The position numbers and the translations under genes are program-made. The notes beneath the pieces were generated by a model that had not been told where the DNA came from, did not search any database, and worked only from the letters and a program-made list of their open reading frames with translations. DNA of 62,669 nucleotides from Gemmatimonadota bacterium (GTDB taxonomy: Bacteria; Gemmatimonadota; Gemmatimonadetes; Gemmatimonadales; GWC2-71-9): assembly GCA_009692185.1 (NCBI GenBank), contig SHZT01000015.1, forward strand, positions 1 to 62,669, written 5' to 3'. Positions 39,860-48,416 of the stretch are shown one piece after another. Position 1 is the stretch's first letter. The number at the start of each line of letters is the position of its first letter.

Positions 39860-39918
39860 GGCCGCTAACGTGCCGCAGGACTGGCGCGGGGGGAAGTCGT
39901 TGAGCCAAAATCAACCTC

Positions 39919-40647
39919 ATGGGCAGGCTCCGCTCCCTCCTCGTATTGCTCCTTCCGTTGCTCCTCGGCGGCCAGGGACGCGGGCGCGTCATGGTCAACG
40001 ACAATCTCGACTACAACGGCCAGTTCGTCTTCGCGCGCATCCGCTACGGCAACGGATGGGGCTTTGGCGGGTCCACCTGGAGTCATGACTACCCGCGGGC
40101 CGACCGGCACCTGTCAATCATCCTCCGCGACCTGACGACCATCGACGCGACGAAGGACGGCAGCAACGTGTTCGAGCTGACCGACGCCGAGATGTTCCGC
40201 TACCCGATTATCTACGTCTCCGAGCCGGGCTACTGGATCATGTCGGATGCCGACGTGCCGCAGCTGCGGGCGTTCCTGCTCAAGGGCGGATTCATCATCT
40301 TCGACGACTTCGAGGAGGACCACATCCTCAACGTCGAACTCCAGATGACACGCGCCCTTCCCGAGTTCAAGATGACCGAGATTGGCATCGACCACCCGAT
40401 CTTCAATACGTTCTTCCGGATGAAGACCATCGACTTTCCCCATCCCATGATGCCGCGCCTGCGCGCGCGGTACTTCGGGATCTTCGAAGACAACGATCCG
40501 TCGAAACGCATGCTCGCGTTGATCAACCACAACAGCGACATCGCCGAGTATTGGGAATGGTCGGCAGAAGGAATGTTCCCGGTGGACATCACCAGCGACG
40601 CGTACAAGCTGGGAGTCAACTACATCGTCTATGGAATGAGCCACTAA
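39919..40647 (+). CDS. Secreted DUF4159 domain protein
   Basis: 242 aa with a signal peptide (LRSLLVLLLPLLLGGQG). The rest is a DUF4159 domain: FVFARIRYGNGWG, DLTTIDATKDGSNVFELTDAEMF, YPIIYVSEPGYW, LRAFLLKGGFIIFDDF and a C-terminal KLGVNYIVYGMSH. The fold resembles a glutamine-amidotransferase-like Rossmann domain; function unknown. In many genomes it goes with MoxR ATPases and DUF58/VWA proteins, none of which is here. Its stop overlaps the GNAT start (TAATG). Confidence 0.85.
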   Translation: MGRLRSLLVLLLPLLLGGQGRGRVMVNDNLDYNGQFVFARIRYGNGWGFGGSTWSHDYPRADRHLSIILRDLTTIDATKDGSNVFELTDAEMFRYPIIYVSEPGYWIMSDADVPQLRAFLLKGGFIIFDDFEEDHILNVELQMTRALPEFKMTEIGIDHPIFNTFFRMKTIDFPHPMMPRLRARYFGIFEDNDPSKRMLALINHNSDIAEYWEWSAEGMFPVDITSDAYKLGVNYIVYGMSH

Positions 40648-41135
40648 TGGGTGGATCACGCTCCAGTCTCACGCTGACAATCCGGCCGGCAAGCGCCTCC
40701 GACGCCGGGCGCCTGGCCGAACTGCGGTGGGAATTCCGGAGCGGACGGGCACCGCCAGCCGAATCCCGCGAGGCCTTTCTCGCCCGATGCGCCGAGTGGA
40801 TGCACGATCGGCTGACATCGGCGCAGTGGCGCTGCTGGGTGGCCCTGCGGGCCGATGCAATCGTGGGACACGTCTGGGTGCGGCTGATCGAGAAGATCCC
40901 CAACCCTGCGACCGAACCCGAATGGCACGCGTACATCACCAACCTGTACGTGGAGCCCGCCGCGCGGGGCGGCACCGGCGGCGCCCTGATGGACGCCACC
41001 ATCGCGTGGTGCGCGGCGCAGGACATTGACGCCGTTTTCCTCTGGCCCACTAACCAGAGCCGCACACTCTACATGCGGAAGGGATTCAACTCCACGCCGG
41101 ACATCATGGCCCAGCGACGACCCCCGGACGCATGA
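40647..41135 (+). CDS. GNAT-family N-acetyltransferase
   Basis: 162 aa from the ATG in the TAATG junction. LTIRPASASDAGRLAELRWEF opens the GNAT fold; YITNLYVEPAARGGTGGALMDA is motif A, with the acetyl-CoA loop RGGTGG; LYMRKGFNS is motif B. The substrate is unknown. It overlaps the sulfurtransferase start by 4 nt. Confidence 0.85.
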   Translation: MGGSRSSLTLTIRPASASDAGRLAELRWEFRSGRAPPAESREAFLARCAEWMHDRLTSAQWRCWVALRADAIVGHVWVRLIEKIPNPATEPEWHAYITNLYVEPAARGGTGGALMDATIAWCAAQDIDAVFLWPTNQSRTLYMRKGFNSTPDIMAQRRPPDA

Positions 41136-41995
41136 AGGCACACAAGACCCTGATCGGTGCGGCCGAGGTCGCGAAGCACCTTTCGGACCCCGGCTGGGCC
41201 GTATTCGATTGCCGGTTCGCCATACGGGAGACCGCAAGCGGCCGGGCCGGCTACCTGGCGGCCCACATTCCCGGCGCTGCCTATGTCCATCTCGACGATC
41301 AGCTTTCCGGCCCGATCATCAAGGGCAAGACCGGCCGCCATCCTTTGCCCGATCCCCAGGTGATGGCCGAGCGGTTCGGCACCATGGGAATCGACGACCG
41401 GACGCAGGTGGTCGCGTATGACGACACCGGCGGCTCGATGGCCGTTCGCCTCTGGTGGCTCCTCCGCTGGCTCGGCCACGATGCCTGCGCGGTGCTCGAT
41501 GGCGGGTGGAAGGCGTGGCAGGACGCGGCGCTCTCCACGCGCACGGGCGAGGAGCGTCACCCGCCTAGGGCGTTCACGGCGGACATCCGCCCGGAGCTCG
41601 TGGCCGATGCGGCCTTGGTAGACCGCGCGCGCGCGGACGAGGGTTGGCTCGTGGCAGACGCGCGGGCAAGCGACCGGTACCGCGGGGAGAACGAGACGAT
41701 CGACCCCGTGGCTGGACACATTCCCGGCGCGGTCTCGCTTCCCTTTGCGGAGAATCTCGACGCGAACGGCCGGTTCCTCCCCGCGGCGGAGCTGGCGAGG
41801 CGGTTTCGCGCCACCCTGGGCTACGTCCCCGTGTCGCATGTCGTGTTGTATTGCGGATCCGGTGTCACCGCCGCGCACGATGCGTTTGCCATCGCGCATG
41901 CAGGGATGGGCGACGCCAGGGTGTACGCCGGGTCGTGGAGCGAATGGATCCTTGATCCCCGACGGCCGGTGGCCACGGGAGACGGGCGCGGCTAG
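41132..41995 (+). CDS. 3-mercaptopyruvate/thiosulfate sulfurtransferase
   Basis: 287 aa with two rhodanese domains (~8-130 and ~155-280). Only the second is active: C241 starts the loop CGSGVT, which fits mercaptopyruvate sulfurtransferases better than thiosulfate rhodanese (CRKGVT type). The first has D in the matching place (DDTGGSMA). It moves sulfane sulfur to thiols or cyanide. The stop overlaps that of the convergent AlaX-like gene. Confidence 0.9.
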   Translation: MKAHKTLIGAAEVAKHLSDPGWAVFDCRFAIRETASGRAGYLAAHIPGAAYVHLDDQLSGPIIKGKTGRHPLPDPQVMAERFGTMGIDDRTQVVAYDDTGGSMAVRLWWLLRWLGHDACAVLDGGWKAWQDAALSTRTGEERHPPRAFTADIRPELVADAALVDRARADEGWLVADARASDRYRGENETIDPVAGHIPGAVSLPFAENLDANGRFLPAAELARRFRATLGYVPVSHVVLYCGSGVTAAHDAFAIAHAGMGDARVYAGSWSEWILDPRRPVATGDGRG

Positions 41996-43161
41996 GCGGG
42001 AACCCGCTCCCGGGCGAGGTCGAGCGCGGCATCGAGCTTTGAGGCATCCGGCAACCCGCCCTGCGCCATCGCGGCCTGCCCGCCACCCTTCCCGCCGAAC
42101 TGTGCCACAACCTCCTTGAGCAGCGCGCCGGCGTTCACCGCCGACCCGGCCGGACTCGCGAAGACGAGCTGCGCCTTCTCACCGCGCAGGCCCAGTAGCG
42201 CCACCCCGCCCCGGGCCGTGATCTGGTTCGCGAGCGCCTTGAGGTCACTAAGCGTCCGGTCGCTGTAGACGCCGACAACGACACTCCCCTTCGCGACGAG
42301 CTCCGTGGCTTCGAACGCGGCCAGGCGTTCCATCGCGTCCTCGAGTCGCTGGCGGGTTCCCTGTTCCGCTTCACGCAATCGCGACACGGCACCCTCCAGC
42401 TCGTCGGGGCCGACGGTCAGCGCGGTGGAAACGCTGGTCACGAGCGCGTTCTTCGCCCGGAGATCCTTCGCCGCTCGTCCCCCGCACAGGAACTCGACTC
42501 GGGTGTCGCTCCCGCGCTTGTCCGCCCGGCGCAGGTGCAACAGCCCGACGACACCGGTCGAGCGCGGGTGCGTACCCCCGCAAGCCGAATGGTCGAACTC
42601 GGGAACGGACACCACGCGAATCGCGCCATCGACCACGGGCGCTTTCCGAAGGGATAGTTGCGCGAGCTCTTCGGGGGTCACGAACCGGGCGTTGATGGGA
42701 CGGTCCTCCCAGATCACCTGGTTCGCCAGGTCCTCGGCGGCGGCCAGCTGGGCTTCCGACACCGCCGGCGTGGCCAGGTCGATCGTGACGGACGCGGGAC
42801 TCAGGTGAAACGAGACAGTCCGGAAGCCGAACAGTTTCTCGAAGGCGGCGGAGAGCAGGTGCTGGCCGTGGTGCTGCTGCATGTGGTCGAGCCGTCGCGG
42901 CCAGTCCACCGCGCCTTCGACTTCGTGGGCGTCGAGCGGTCGCTCGAGTGTATGCCAGACAACCTGGTCGTCCGACTGCACATCGAGGACCCGAACCCCG
43001 GAGAGCGTGCCATGATCGGAAGGTTGGCCACCACCTTCGGGGTAGAAGGCACTCCGGTCCAGGGCAACGCGGGGCTTACCCTCCCGCGAGTCGCGCCCGA
43101 TGACCCGGGCGCGAAACGCGGCGAGGTAGGGATCGGCAAAGTAGAGACGCTCGGTTTGCAC
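41992..43161 (-). CDS. AlaX-like alanyl-tRNA editing protein with DHHA1 domain
   Basis: 389 aa from a GTG start 7 bases after the kinase stop. It lacks the synthetase core and keeps the editing parts of AlaRS: a beta-barrel domain (~1-85), the HHGQHLLSAAFEKL zinc/editing helix (~98), CGGTH (~200), then a DHHA1 oligomerisation domain (~270-389) with a GGKGGGQAAMAQGG loop. It should hydrolyse Ser- or Gly-tRNA(Ala) in trans. Long AlaX forms of this kind are known. Confidence 0.88.
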   Translation of the reverse strand: MQTERLYFADPYLAAFRARVIGRDSREGKPRVALDRSAFYPEGGGQPSDHGTLSGVRVLDVQSDDQVVWHTLERPLDAHEVEGAVDWPRRLDHMQQHHGQHLLSAAFEKLFGFRTVSFHLSPASVTIDLATPAVSEAQLAAAEDLANQVIWEDRPINARFVTPEELAQLSLRKAPVVDGAIRVVSVPEFDHSACGGTHPRSTGVVGLLHLRRADKRGSDTRVEFLCGGRAAKDLRAKNALVTSVSTALTVGPDELEGAVSRLREAEQGTRQRLEDAMERLAAFEATELVAKGSVVVGVYSDRTLSDLKALANQITARGGVALLGLRGEKAQLVFASPAGSAVNAGALLKEVVAQFGGKGGGQAAMAQGGLPDASKLDAALDLARERVPA

Positions 43162-43168
43162 GGCCTTC

Positions 43169-45097
43169 TCAGGTCGTCTCGGACAGGAGATCGCGTACTT
43201 CCCGCCGGGCCTTGAGCTCTCCTTCGACGGCATCTCCGATGGCTCGCGCCTGTTCTACGGCGGCGGTCAGGTCATCCGCCGAGCCAACGCCCGCCTCGAG
43301 TTTCAGCAGGTCGAGCCGGATGTTTTCCAGCGCCGCCACTGCCGTACCGAGCCGGGCACGTACATCCGCCTTAGCGCCCTCCAGCTCCATGAGCACACCC
43401 CGTTGCCGCTCGGACGACCCTGAGCCCGCCGTGGCGAGTGCGTGGCCCAAGTGCGCCTCGCGGGTGCGCAGCCGCTCAGCCTCGCGCTCCAGCCGGTGGA
43501 TCAGCTCCGGTACCTCACCGAACCGGCGCTTCAAGTCGGTCGGCAGGCGGCCGAAGAGGTCCCCGGCGGCGAGCGCCAGGACCACTTCGGTCCGCTCGGC
43601 GGACGGCGGCTGGTTTTGTGCCTTCGAGCGAAGCCCAATACCCGCAAGGCGGAACAGCCACTTCCCCAACCAGGTACCCAGGAGCCACTCCCCACCCTGG
43701 GAACCGGCATGGGCGCTCGTCAGTCGAACACGCGTGGCGCTGACGAAGCGAAGGGCGAAGCTCGCACCGTAGCAGAGCGCGCCGACGGCAAACGACGCCA
43801 CACCAAAAGCGCGAAGCCAATTCCCCGTGTCCGCCACTCCAGGAATGTTTGGGGCGAGGACTCCCAAGAATCCCAACGCAACCCCGACGTGGCCGATCCG
43901 TTTCCAATCTCCCCGTCTCTTCACCAGGCTCTGCGGGGAGTCCGTGAAGCCCAGCACTTCCGACTCTTCCCGGGTGGCCTTCGCCGCCCGATCCAGGGCG
44001 CGTCGAAGATCGGCGTACCCCAGCCCGGCCCTGATGGCTTCGCGCGCCGCGTTCACGGTGGCGAGTGGTGCAAGCACGACCTGGGCTCCCAGAATGAACG
44101 AGACCAGTAAGACGGTCTGGGGCTGCGTGGCCCAGAGCGCCGAGACAAGGGGAGGAATCACCAGGCCTCCGAGGATCACCATTCCGAACGCCGTATCCAG
44201 CTCGTGGGACACCTTCAGCAAATAGCGGATCTGGGGGGCCGACTCTCCCACCGAGTCAACGGTGCCGACGGCCTCGGCGAGTTCTTCACCCGACGCGAAC
44301 CGAGCCGCTGCGTCCTTGGCGAGGCAGCGCTCGACTGCCTCGGCGAGCCTCGGGGGAATCTCCTTGCGCTGCAAGGCGAGCCGGGGCGGGTCCTCGGTGA
44401 GTATCCGCGCGATGACAGCCGGCAGAGTGGGCCCTTCGAACGGCAACAACGCCGTGAGCGCGTAGTACGCCGTGACACCGAGGGAGAAGAGATCGCTCCG
44501 CCCGTCCTGGTCCTTTCCTGAGAGCGCCTCGGGACTCATGTAGTGCGTCGTACCCATCAGCTCCCCCGCACCGGTCAGCGGACTCGCCTCGGCGAGGCGC
44601 GCGATGCCGAAATCCGTGACCATGGCGCGGCCGCTGTCCTTGTCGAGCAGGATGTTGTCCGGCTTCACATCCCGGTGCACCACGCCGCGACCATGCGCAT
44701 ACGCCAGGGCCCACGCCACCTCCTGGATCACCCGGGTGGCCTGGGCGGTACCGAGGGCGCCGCCCCGCCGCACGCGTTGTCCCAGCGTCTCACCGTCCAC
44801 GAATGCCATGACGAAGTAGACGAGATCGTCGCGCGCTTCGACCAGGTGAATCGGGACGATGTTCGGGTGGGATAGCCGAGCGGCGGTACGCGCCTCGCGC
44901 AGGAAACGCTCTCGCAAGTCGGGCTGCTGCGCCAGCGCCGGCGGGAGCAGTTTGATCGCCACCGGGCGGTCGAGAGCCACGTCGCGGGCGAGAAAGACGA
45001 TGCCCATGCCACCGCGGCCCAATTCTCGCTCGAGCGAGTAGCGGCCTGCGAGGGCCTGTTGCAGAAGGAGGAATTCCGGCGTGGCGGGTGCGGGCAT
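43169..45097 (-). CDS. Ser/Thr protein kinase with C-terminal membrane and coiled-coil region
   Basis: 642 aa. The kinase domain (~20-285) is complete: glycine loop GRGGMGIVFLA, K49, HRDVKPDNILLD, DFGIARL, a T-rich activation loop and SPE. Residues ~300-345 and ~410-455 have hydrophobic segments, here lacking the usual extracellular PASTA or beta-propeller sensor. The last ~120 residues are a charged coiled coil (LIHRLEREAERLRTREAHL). It probably dimerises through the tail and signals at the inner membrane. The input is unknown. Confidence 0.88.
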   Translation of the reverse strand: MPAPATPEFLLLQQALAGRYSLERELGRGGMGIVFLARDVALDRPVAIKLLPPALAQQPDLRERFLREARTAARLSHPNIVPIHLVEARDDLVYFVMAFVDGETLGQRVRRGGALGTAQATRVIQEVAWALAYAHGRGVVHRDVKPDNILLDKDSGRAMVTDFGIARLAEASPLTGAGELMGTTHYMSPEALSGKDQDGRSDLFSLGVTAYYALTALLPFEGPTLPAVIARILTEDPPRLALQRKEIPPRLAEAVERCLAKDAAARFASGEELAEAVGTVDSVGESAPQIRYLLKVSHELDTAFGMVILGGLVIPPLVSALWATQPQTVLLVSFILGAQVVLAPLATVNAAREAIRAGLGYADLRRALDRAAKATREESEVLGFTDSPQSLVKRRGDWKRIGHVGVALGFLGVLAPNIPGVADTGNWLRAFGVASFAVGALCYGASFALRFVSATRVRLTSAHAGSQGGEWLLGTWLGKWLFRLAGIGLRSKAQNQPPSAERTEVVLALAAGDLFGRLPTDLKRRFGEVPELIHRLEREAERLRTREAHLGHALATAGSGSSERQRGVLMELEGAKADVRARLGTAVAALENIRLDLLKLEAGVGSADDLTAAVEQARAIGDAVEGELKARREVRDLLSETT

Positions 45098-45145
45098 GGC
45101 GCTAAGATAGGTCCGGCCTGACCGGGCGGCGAGGCAAAGGGCTCA

Positions 45146-45176
45146 ACGAGAACGGCCCCCGAACGCCGGGGGCCGC
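45146..45176 (-). terminator. Probable terminator after the LVIVD gene
   Basis: On the minus strand CGGCCCCC, a 7-nt loop and GGGGGCCG (45153-45175) make a perfect 8-bp stem, followed by TTCTCGTTG. The T run is weak, so it may act as an mRNA-stabilising hairpin instead. It lies 36 bases after the stop. Confidence 0.6.
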
Positions 45177-45211
45177 TGACACTGCCCGAGATCGTTCGCC
45201 GCGTTCGCCGC

Positions 45212-46555
45212 TCAGGAAACCTTCTGCACCTTCTTCACACCTTCCGGCCCGTTGTCCCAGTCCTGCACACTCGAAATGTTCGGCAGGCCCCACTGGTGGC
45301 CGTTCCAGCCATCGAACCCGTCCATCTTGTAGGCCCAGAACCCGGTGTACCCGCTGGTCACGATGAGGCCGTCGGCGTTCCGGACATCCACGCCCCAGGT
45401 GCTGGCGCCATCAGGAATGTGATATCCCACGGTGTACGGGTTGGTCGGGTCCATCATGTTGAAGATCTGGAGGCCGGTGTTGTAGCCGGAGACGAACACG
45501 TACGGCCAGCGCACTTCGTGGTTGTGCGGCTCGCTCTTCCAGTTGGCGGTCCACGCGCCGATCGGCCGTGACACGAGCTTGGCGTAGTCCTTGCCGTCGG
45601 GCTTGAGGTCGAAAATCCGGAGCGGCGCCGTGGCGTACTCCATTTCGGTGACCGCGTACCGGCCCGTCGGGTCCGGGGTGAACGTGTGGGCGACGTCCAT
45701 ACCCGACGTCCCGAAGACGCGATTGACCAGCTTGGGATTCTTGATGTCGGTGATGTCGAAGACGTAGTACCCGGTGAGGCCCGCGCCGAAGAACAGGTCG
45801 CGCTGGCCGGCCACGTCGTAGTGCACGTAGAAATCGTGATACCCCGGGTATCTCGACGCCGTGGTCGTGATGACGGTGTCGGGCCGCGGAATCCTCCCGA
45901 CCAGTGCGCCGGTCGTATCACCGCCGCCCAGCTTCTCCATGTCGTAGATGTAGGTGTACGGTCCGACGTACGGGAGCGCGGCCATGAGGAGCGCGCGGCC
46001 GTCAGAATGCTTGTACGTGTAGATGCTGTGGAAGCCCGCGGGATACTCCGGCGTGTAGATCCGGGCGGTTTCCTTGATCTTCGATACGTCCGGCAGGCCG
46101 GTCACGTCGAACACGATCGCACCAAGCGAAGCGTCGGGCCCCGTGCGCTGAAACTCGAACGACTGCACGTAGTAGTAGCGGCCCTTGAGCTTCGCATACC
46201 GGCCGTCAAGCGCGCTCCCCTGGTGCAGCTCGGGATTCTCGATGCTCCAGCTGTACAGCACGCTGGCCTTCGCCGGGTCCTTGAGGTTGATGATCTGGTA
46301 GCCGTTCCCATGCGCGGAGAGGTAGGCGTAGGGCCGTGAGAGCTCCTGCTCGATCTCGATGTTCGCCATGCCCGGGAGCGGGATGTGCGACATGATCTTC
46401 ACGTTCGACGAGCCCTGGGCACCCGGGAATTCCGGGCGCATGTCCACCTGGCGGGCGATATCACCGGGGGCACGCCGCGCCTGGGCGCCGAGAACTGTGG
46501 GAAGCACGGCGAGGGCAGCGACCCACGCAACAGTCCGGGACAGAATCCGTTTCAC
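45212..46555 (-). CDS. Secreted LVIVD-repeat beta-propeller protein
   Basis: 447 aa from a GTG (MKRILSRTVAW) with GAGG at 6 bases; an ATG 13 codons earlier would lack a usual signal. Signal peptide to ~23 (LGAQ). The body is made of repeats in which a name-like motif (VFDITDIKNPKLV, IINLKDPAKASVL, IFNMMDPTNPYTV) recurs, as in LVIVD proteins. It predicts a surface or periplasmic propeller. The ligand is unknown. Confidence 0.8.
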   Translation of the reverse strand: MKRILSRTVAWVAALAVLPTVLGAQARRAPGDIARQVDMRPEFPGAQGSSNVKIMSHIPLPGMANIEIEQELSRPYAYLSAHGNGYQIINLKDPAKASVLYSWSIENPELHQGSALDGRYAKLKGRYYYVQSFEFQRTGPDASLGAIVFDVTGLPDVSKIKETARIYTPEYPAGFHSIYTYKHSDGRALLMAALPYVGPYTYIYDMEKLGGGDTTGALVGRIPRPDTVITTTASRYPGYHDFYVHYDVAGQRDLFFGAGLTGYYVFDITDIKNPKLVNRVFGTSGMDVAHTFTPDPTGRYAVTEMEYATAPLRIFDLKPDGKDYAKLVSRPIGAWTANWKSEPHNHEVRWPYVFVSGYNTGLQIFNMMDPTNPYTVGYHIPDGASTWGVDVRNADGLIVTSGYTGFWAYKMDGFDGWNGHQWGLPNISSVQDWDNGPEGVKKVQKVS

Positions 46556-46598
46556 AGAAACCTCGATCGACGAAGGGTTCACAAACCTACGCACCGCA

Positions 46599-47183
46599 TC
46601 AGCGTTTGGCGAAGTATTCGGGCTCGTTGCCCTGTGTCCACTTGATATTGCACCCGATGGACGGCATCTGCTCGTCCACCACTCGGCCCGCTATCACCGC
46701 ATCCAGGGCTTTGCGCAGGTCACCTCCCGTGACCGGCACAGTGGTGCTGGGGCGACTGTCATCCAGCTGGCCGCGGTAGGCGAGCTTCCCCGCCCGGTCG
46801 AACACGAAGAAATCGGGCGTGCAGGCCGCGTGGAAGGCCTTGGCAACCGCCTGGGTCTCGTCGAACAGGAACGGAAACGCCCATTGCTCCTGGGCGACCA
46901 GTTTCTTCATTTCGGGCGGGGCGTCCTGCGGGTACTTCTGCGCGTCATTCGCGTTGATGGCCACTACCCCGAATCCCTTGGGCTGGTAGTCGCTCGCGAC
47001 CCGGCTCAGCTCGGGCATGACGTGCTTCACGAACGGACAATGGTTGCAAATGAACATGACCAGCGTACCGGCGACCCCGCGGACGTCGCGGTCCGTGATC
47101 ACGCGGTCATCAACGGCGTTTGCGAGCGAAAAGGTAGGCATCGCGGTGCCCAGGTCCAGCATGGTGGAAGGAACGGAAACCAT
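46599..47183 (-). CDS. Thioredoxin-fold (AhpC/TSA-like) redox protein
   Basis: 194 aa, no signal peptide. FICNHCPFVKHVMPEL puts C46 and C49 in a CxxC site with a CNHCPF sequence found in a family annotated as thioredoxin-like or alkyl hydroperoxide reductase-like. The rest follows the peroxiredoxin fold (GFGVVAINANDAQKYPQDAPPEM, CTPDFFVFDRAGKLAYRGQLDD). A thiol reductase or peroxidase; the partner is unknown. It precedes the LVIVD gene by 43 bases. Confidence 0.85.
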   Translation of the reverse strand: MVSVPSTMLDLGTAMPTFSLANAVDDRVITDRDVRGVAGTLVMFICNHCPFVKHVMPELSRVASDYQPKGFGVVAINANDAQKYPQDAPPEMKKLVAQEQWAFPFLFDETQAVAKAFHAACTPDFFVFDRAGKLAYRGQLDDSRPSTTVPVTGGDLRKALDAVIAGRVVDEQMPSIGCNIKWTQGNEPEYFAKR

Positions 47184-47249
47184 CGGCTCAGAACTCCCTG
47201 GAGAACTTGATCAGAAGATTCGCACGAAGGGCGGAGGAAGCGAAGCCCC

Positions 47250-48416
47250 CTACGGACCCTGTTTCAATCGATTGTATTTCCGTAGCACTTCGCGCAGGCG
47301 TTCGTGGGGAATCGCCGCCGTTGTCGTGCCGTTGCGGCCGGTCATGGTTTCCGCGGCAATGAGGGCATTCACGATGGCTTCTTCCACCGCCTGGATGGTG
47401 GCAGTGAAGAAGGGGCTCTCCGCGCTGTTCGGCAGCATTTGAATGTTCACCGCGTCGTTGCCGCCCGCGGCCGCGCCGGGGTTCGCGGTAGAAAAAGCGA
47501 TGAAGATGTCGCCGGAACCGTTGGACGCCGTCCCGCCAACCCGCGAGATACCCATCGGCACACGGCGTGCGAGCCGTTTTAGCTGGTGCGGCAGCAATGG
47601 CGCGTCAGTCGCAACCACCACGATGATCGACCCCTCGCGGTCTCCGTCACCGCCACCGGGGGCCGGGGCGGGCGCCCGCGGCGCGGCTTGCGTGTCCGTC
47701 AGTTCCCGTCCCACCGGTACCCCGGCAATGAGCAACTCGCTGCGATTCCCGAAATTCGCCTGCACCAGCACGCCAAGCGTGTAATTCCCGACCTTCCGGG
47801 ACGCGGTGCCGGTTCCGGCCTTGAAGCCGAGCGCGCGCATGCCGGTGCCGCCGCCCACGTTGCCTTCGGGCACTGGCCCGCCTTTGGCGCCGTTCATGGC
47901 CGCGAAGACGTGAGCGCGCTTCACGTGGAACCCCTGCATGTCGTTGAGCCCCGCATCGGACGTCTCGCCCACCACCGGCTGGTGCCAGGAGATGTCCACC
48001 TTGGGAATGGAGTCGTACCACTGGAGCACCGCGTCACGCACCGTGCCGACGCTGTTGGTATTCGTGATCGCGACCGGGCCGCCCAATACCCCGCCCTCTT
48101 CAACCCACGCAGTACCCGTCAGGTCGCCAAACCCGTTTCCGGCAAACCATCCGGCAAACACCGGCTCCCATTTCTTGCCCCTGGGCCACACGATGGTCAC
48201 GCCGGTGCGCGCCGCGTGGGCTCCCGCACCCTCGATGATGGTCGTTTGCCCCACTTCGATGCCGGCGACGTCGGTGATGGCGTTGAGCGCCCCCGGCGAG
48301 CCGTCGAAGGGAATGCCCAAGTCGCGCGCGCGGGGCTTCGCCGCCTGCTGGGCATCGAGTGAAGAGACGGACAGGACGGACAAGGCGGACAGGACGAACG
48401 GGAGTCGGAATCTCAT
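47250..48416 (-). CDS. Secreted P1-family (DmpA/BapA) aminopeptidase
   Basis: 388 aa with a signal peptide (to ~22, SSLDAQ). It matches the Ntn-fold P1 family: DLGIPFDGSPGALNAITDVAGIEVGQTT at the start, GMRALGFKAGTGTASRKVG, and the self-cleavage site GTASNGSGDIFIAFST, where the serine becomes the nucleophile. Family members include D-aminopeptidase DmpA and beta-peptidyl aminopeptidase BapA. Its start overlaps the aminotransferase stop by 4 nt, so the two are coupled. Preference for beta- or D-residues cannot be read from sequence. Confidence 0.87.
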   Translation of the reverse strand: MRFRLPFVLSALSVLSVSSLDAQQAAKPRARDLGIPFDGSPGALNAITDVAGIEVGQTTIIEGAGAHAARTGVTIVWPRGKKWEPVFAGWFAGNGFGDLTGTAWVEEGGVLGGPVAITNTNSVGTVRDAVLQWYDSIPKVDISWHQPVVGETSDAGLNDMQGFHVKRAHVFAAMNGAKGGPVPEGNVGGGTGMRALGFKAGTGTASRKVGNYTLGVLVQANFGNRSELLIAGVPVGRELTDTQAAPRAPAPAPGGGDGDREGSIIVVVATDAPLLPHQLKRLARRVPMGISRVGGTASNGSGDIFIAFSTANPGAAAGGNDAVNIQMLPNSAESPFFTATIQAVEEAIVNALIAAETMTGRNGTTTAAIPHERLREVLRKYNRLKQGP

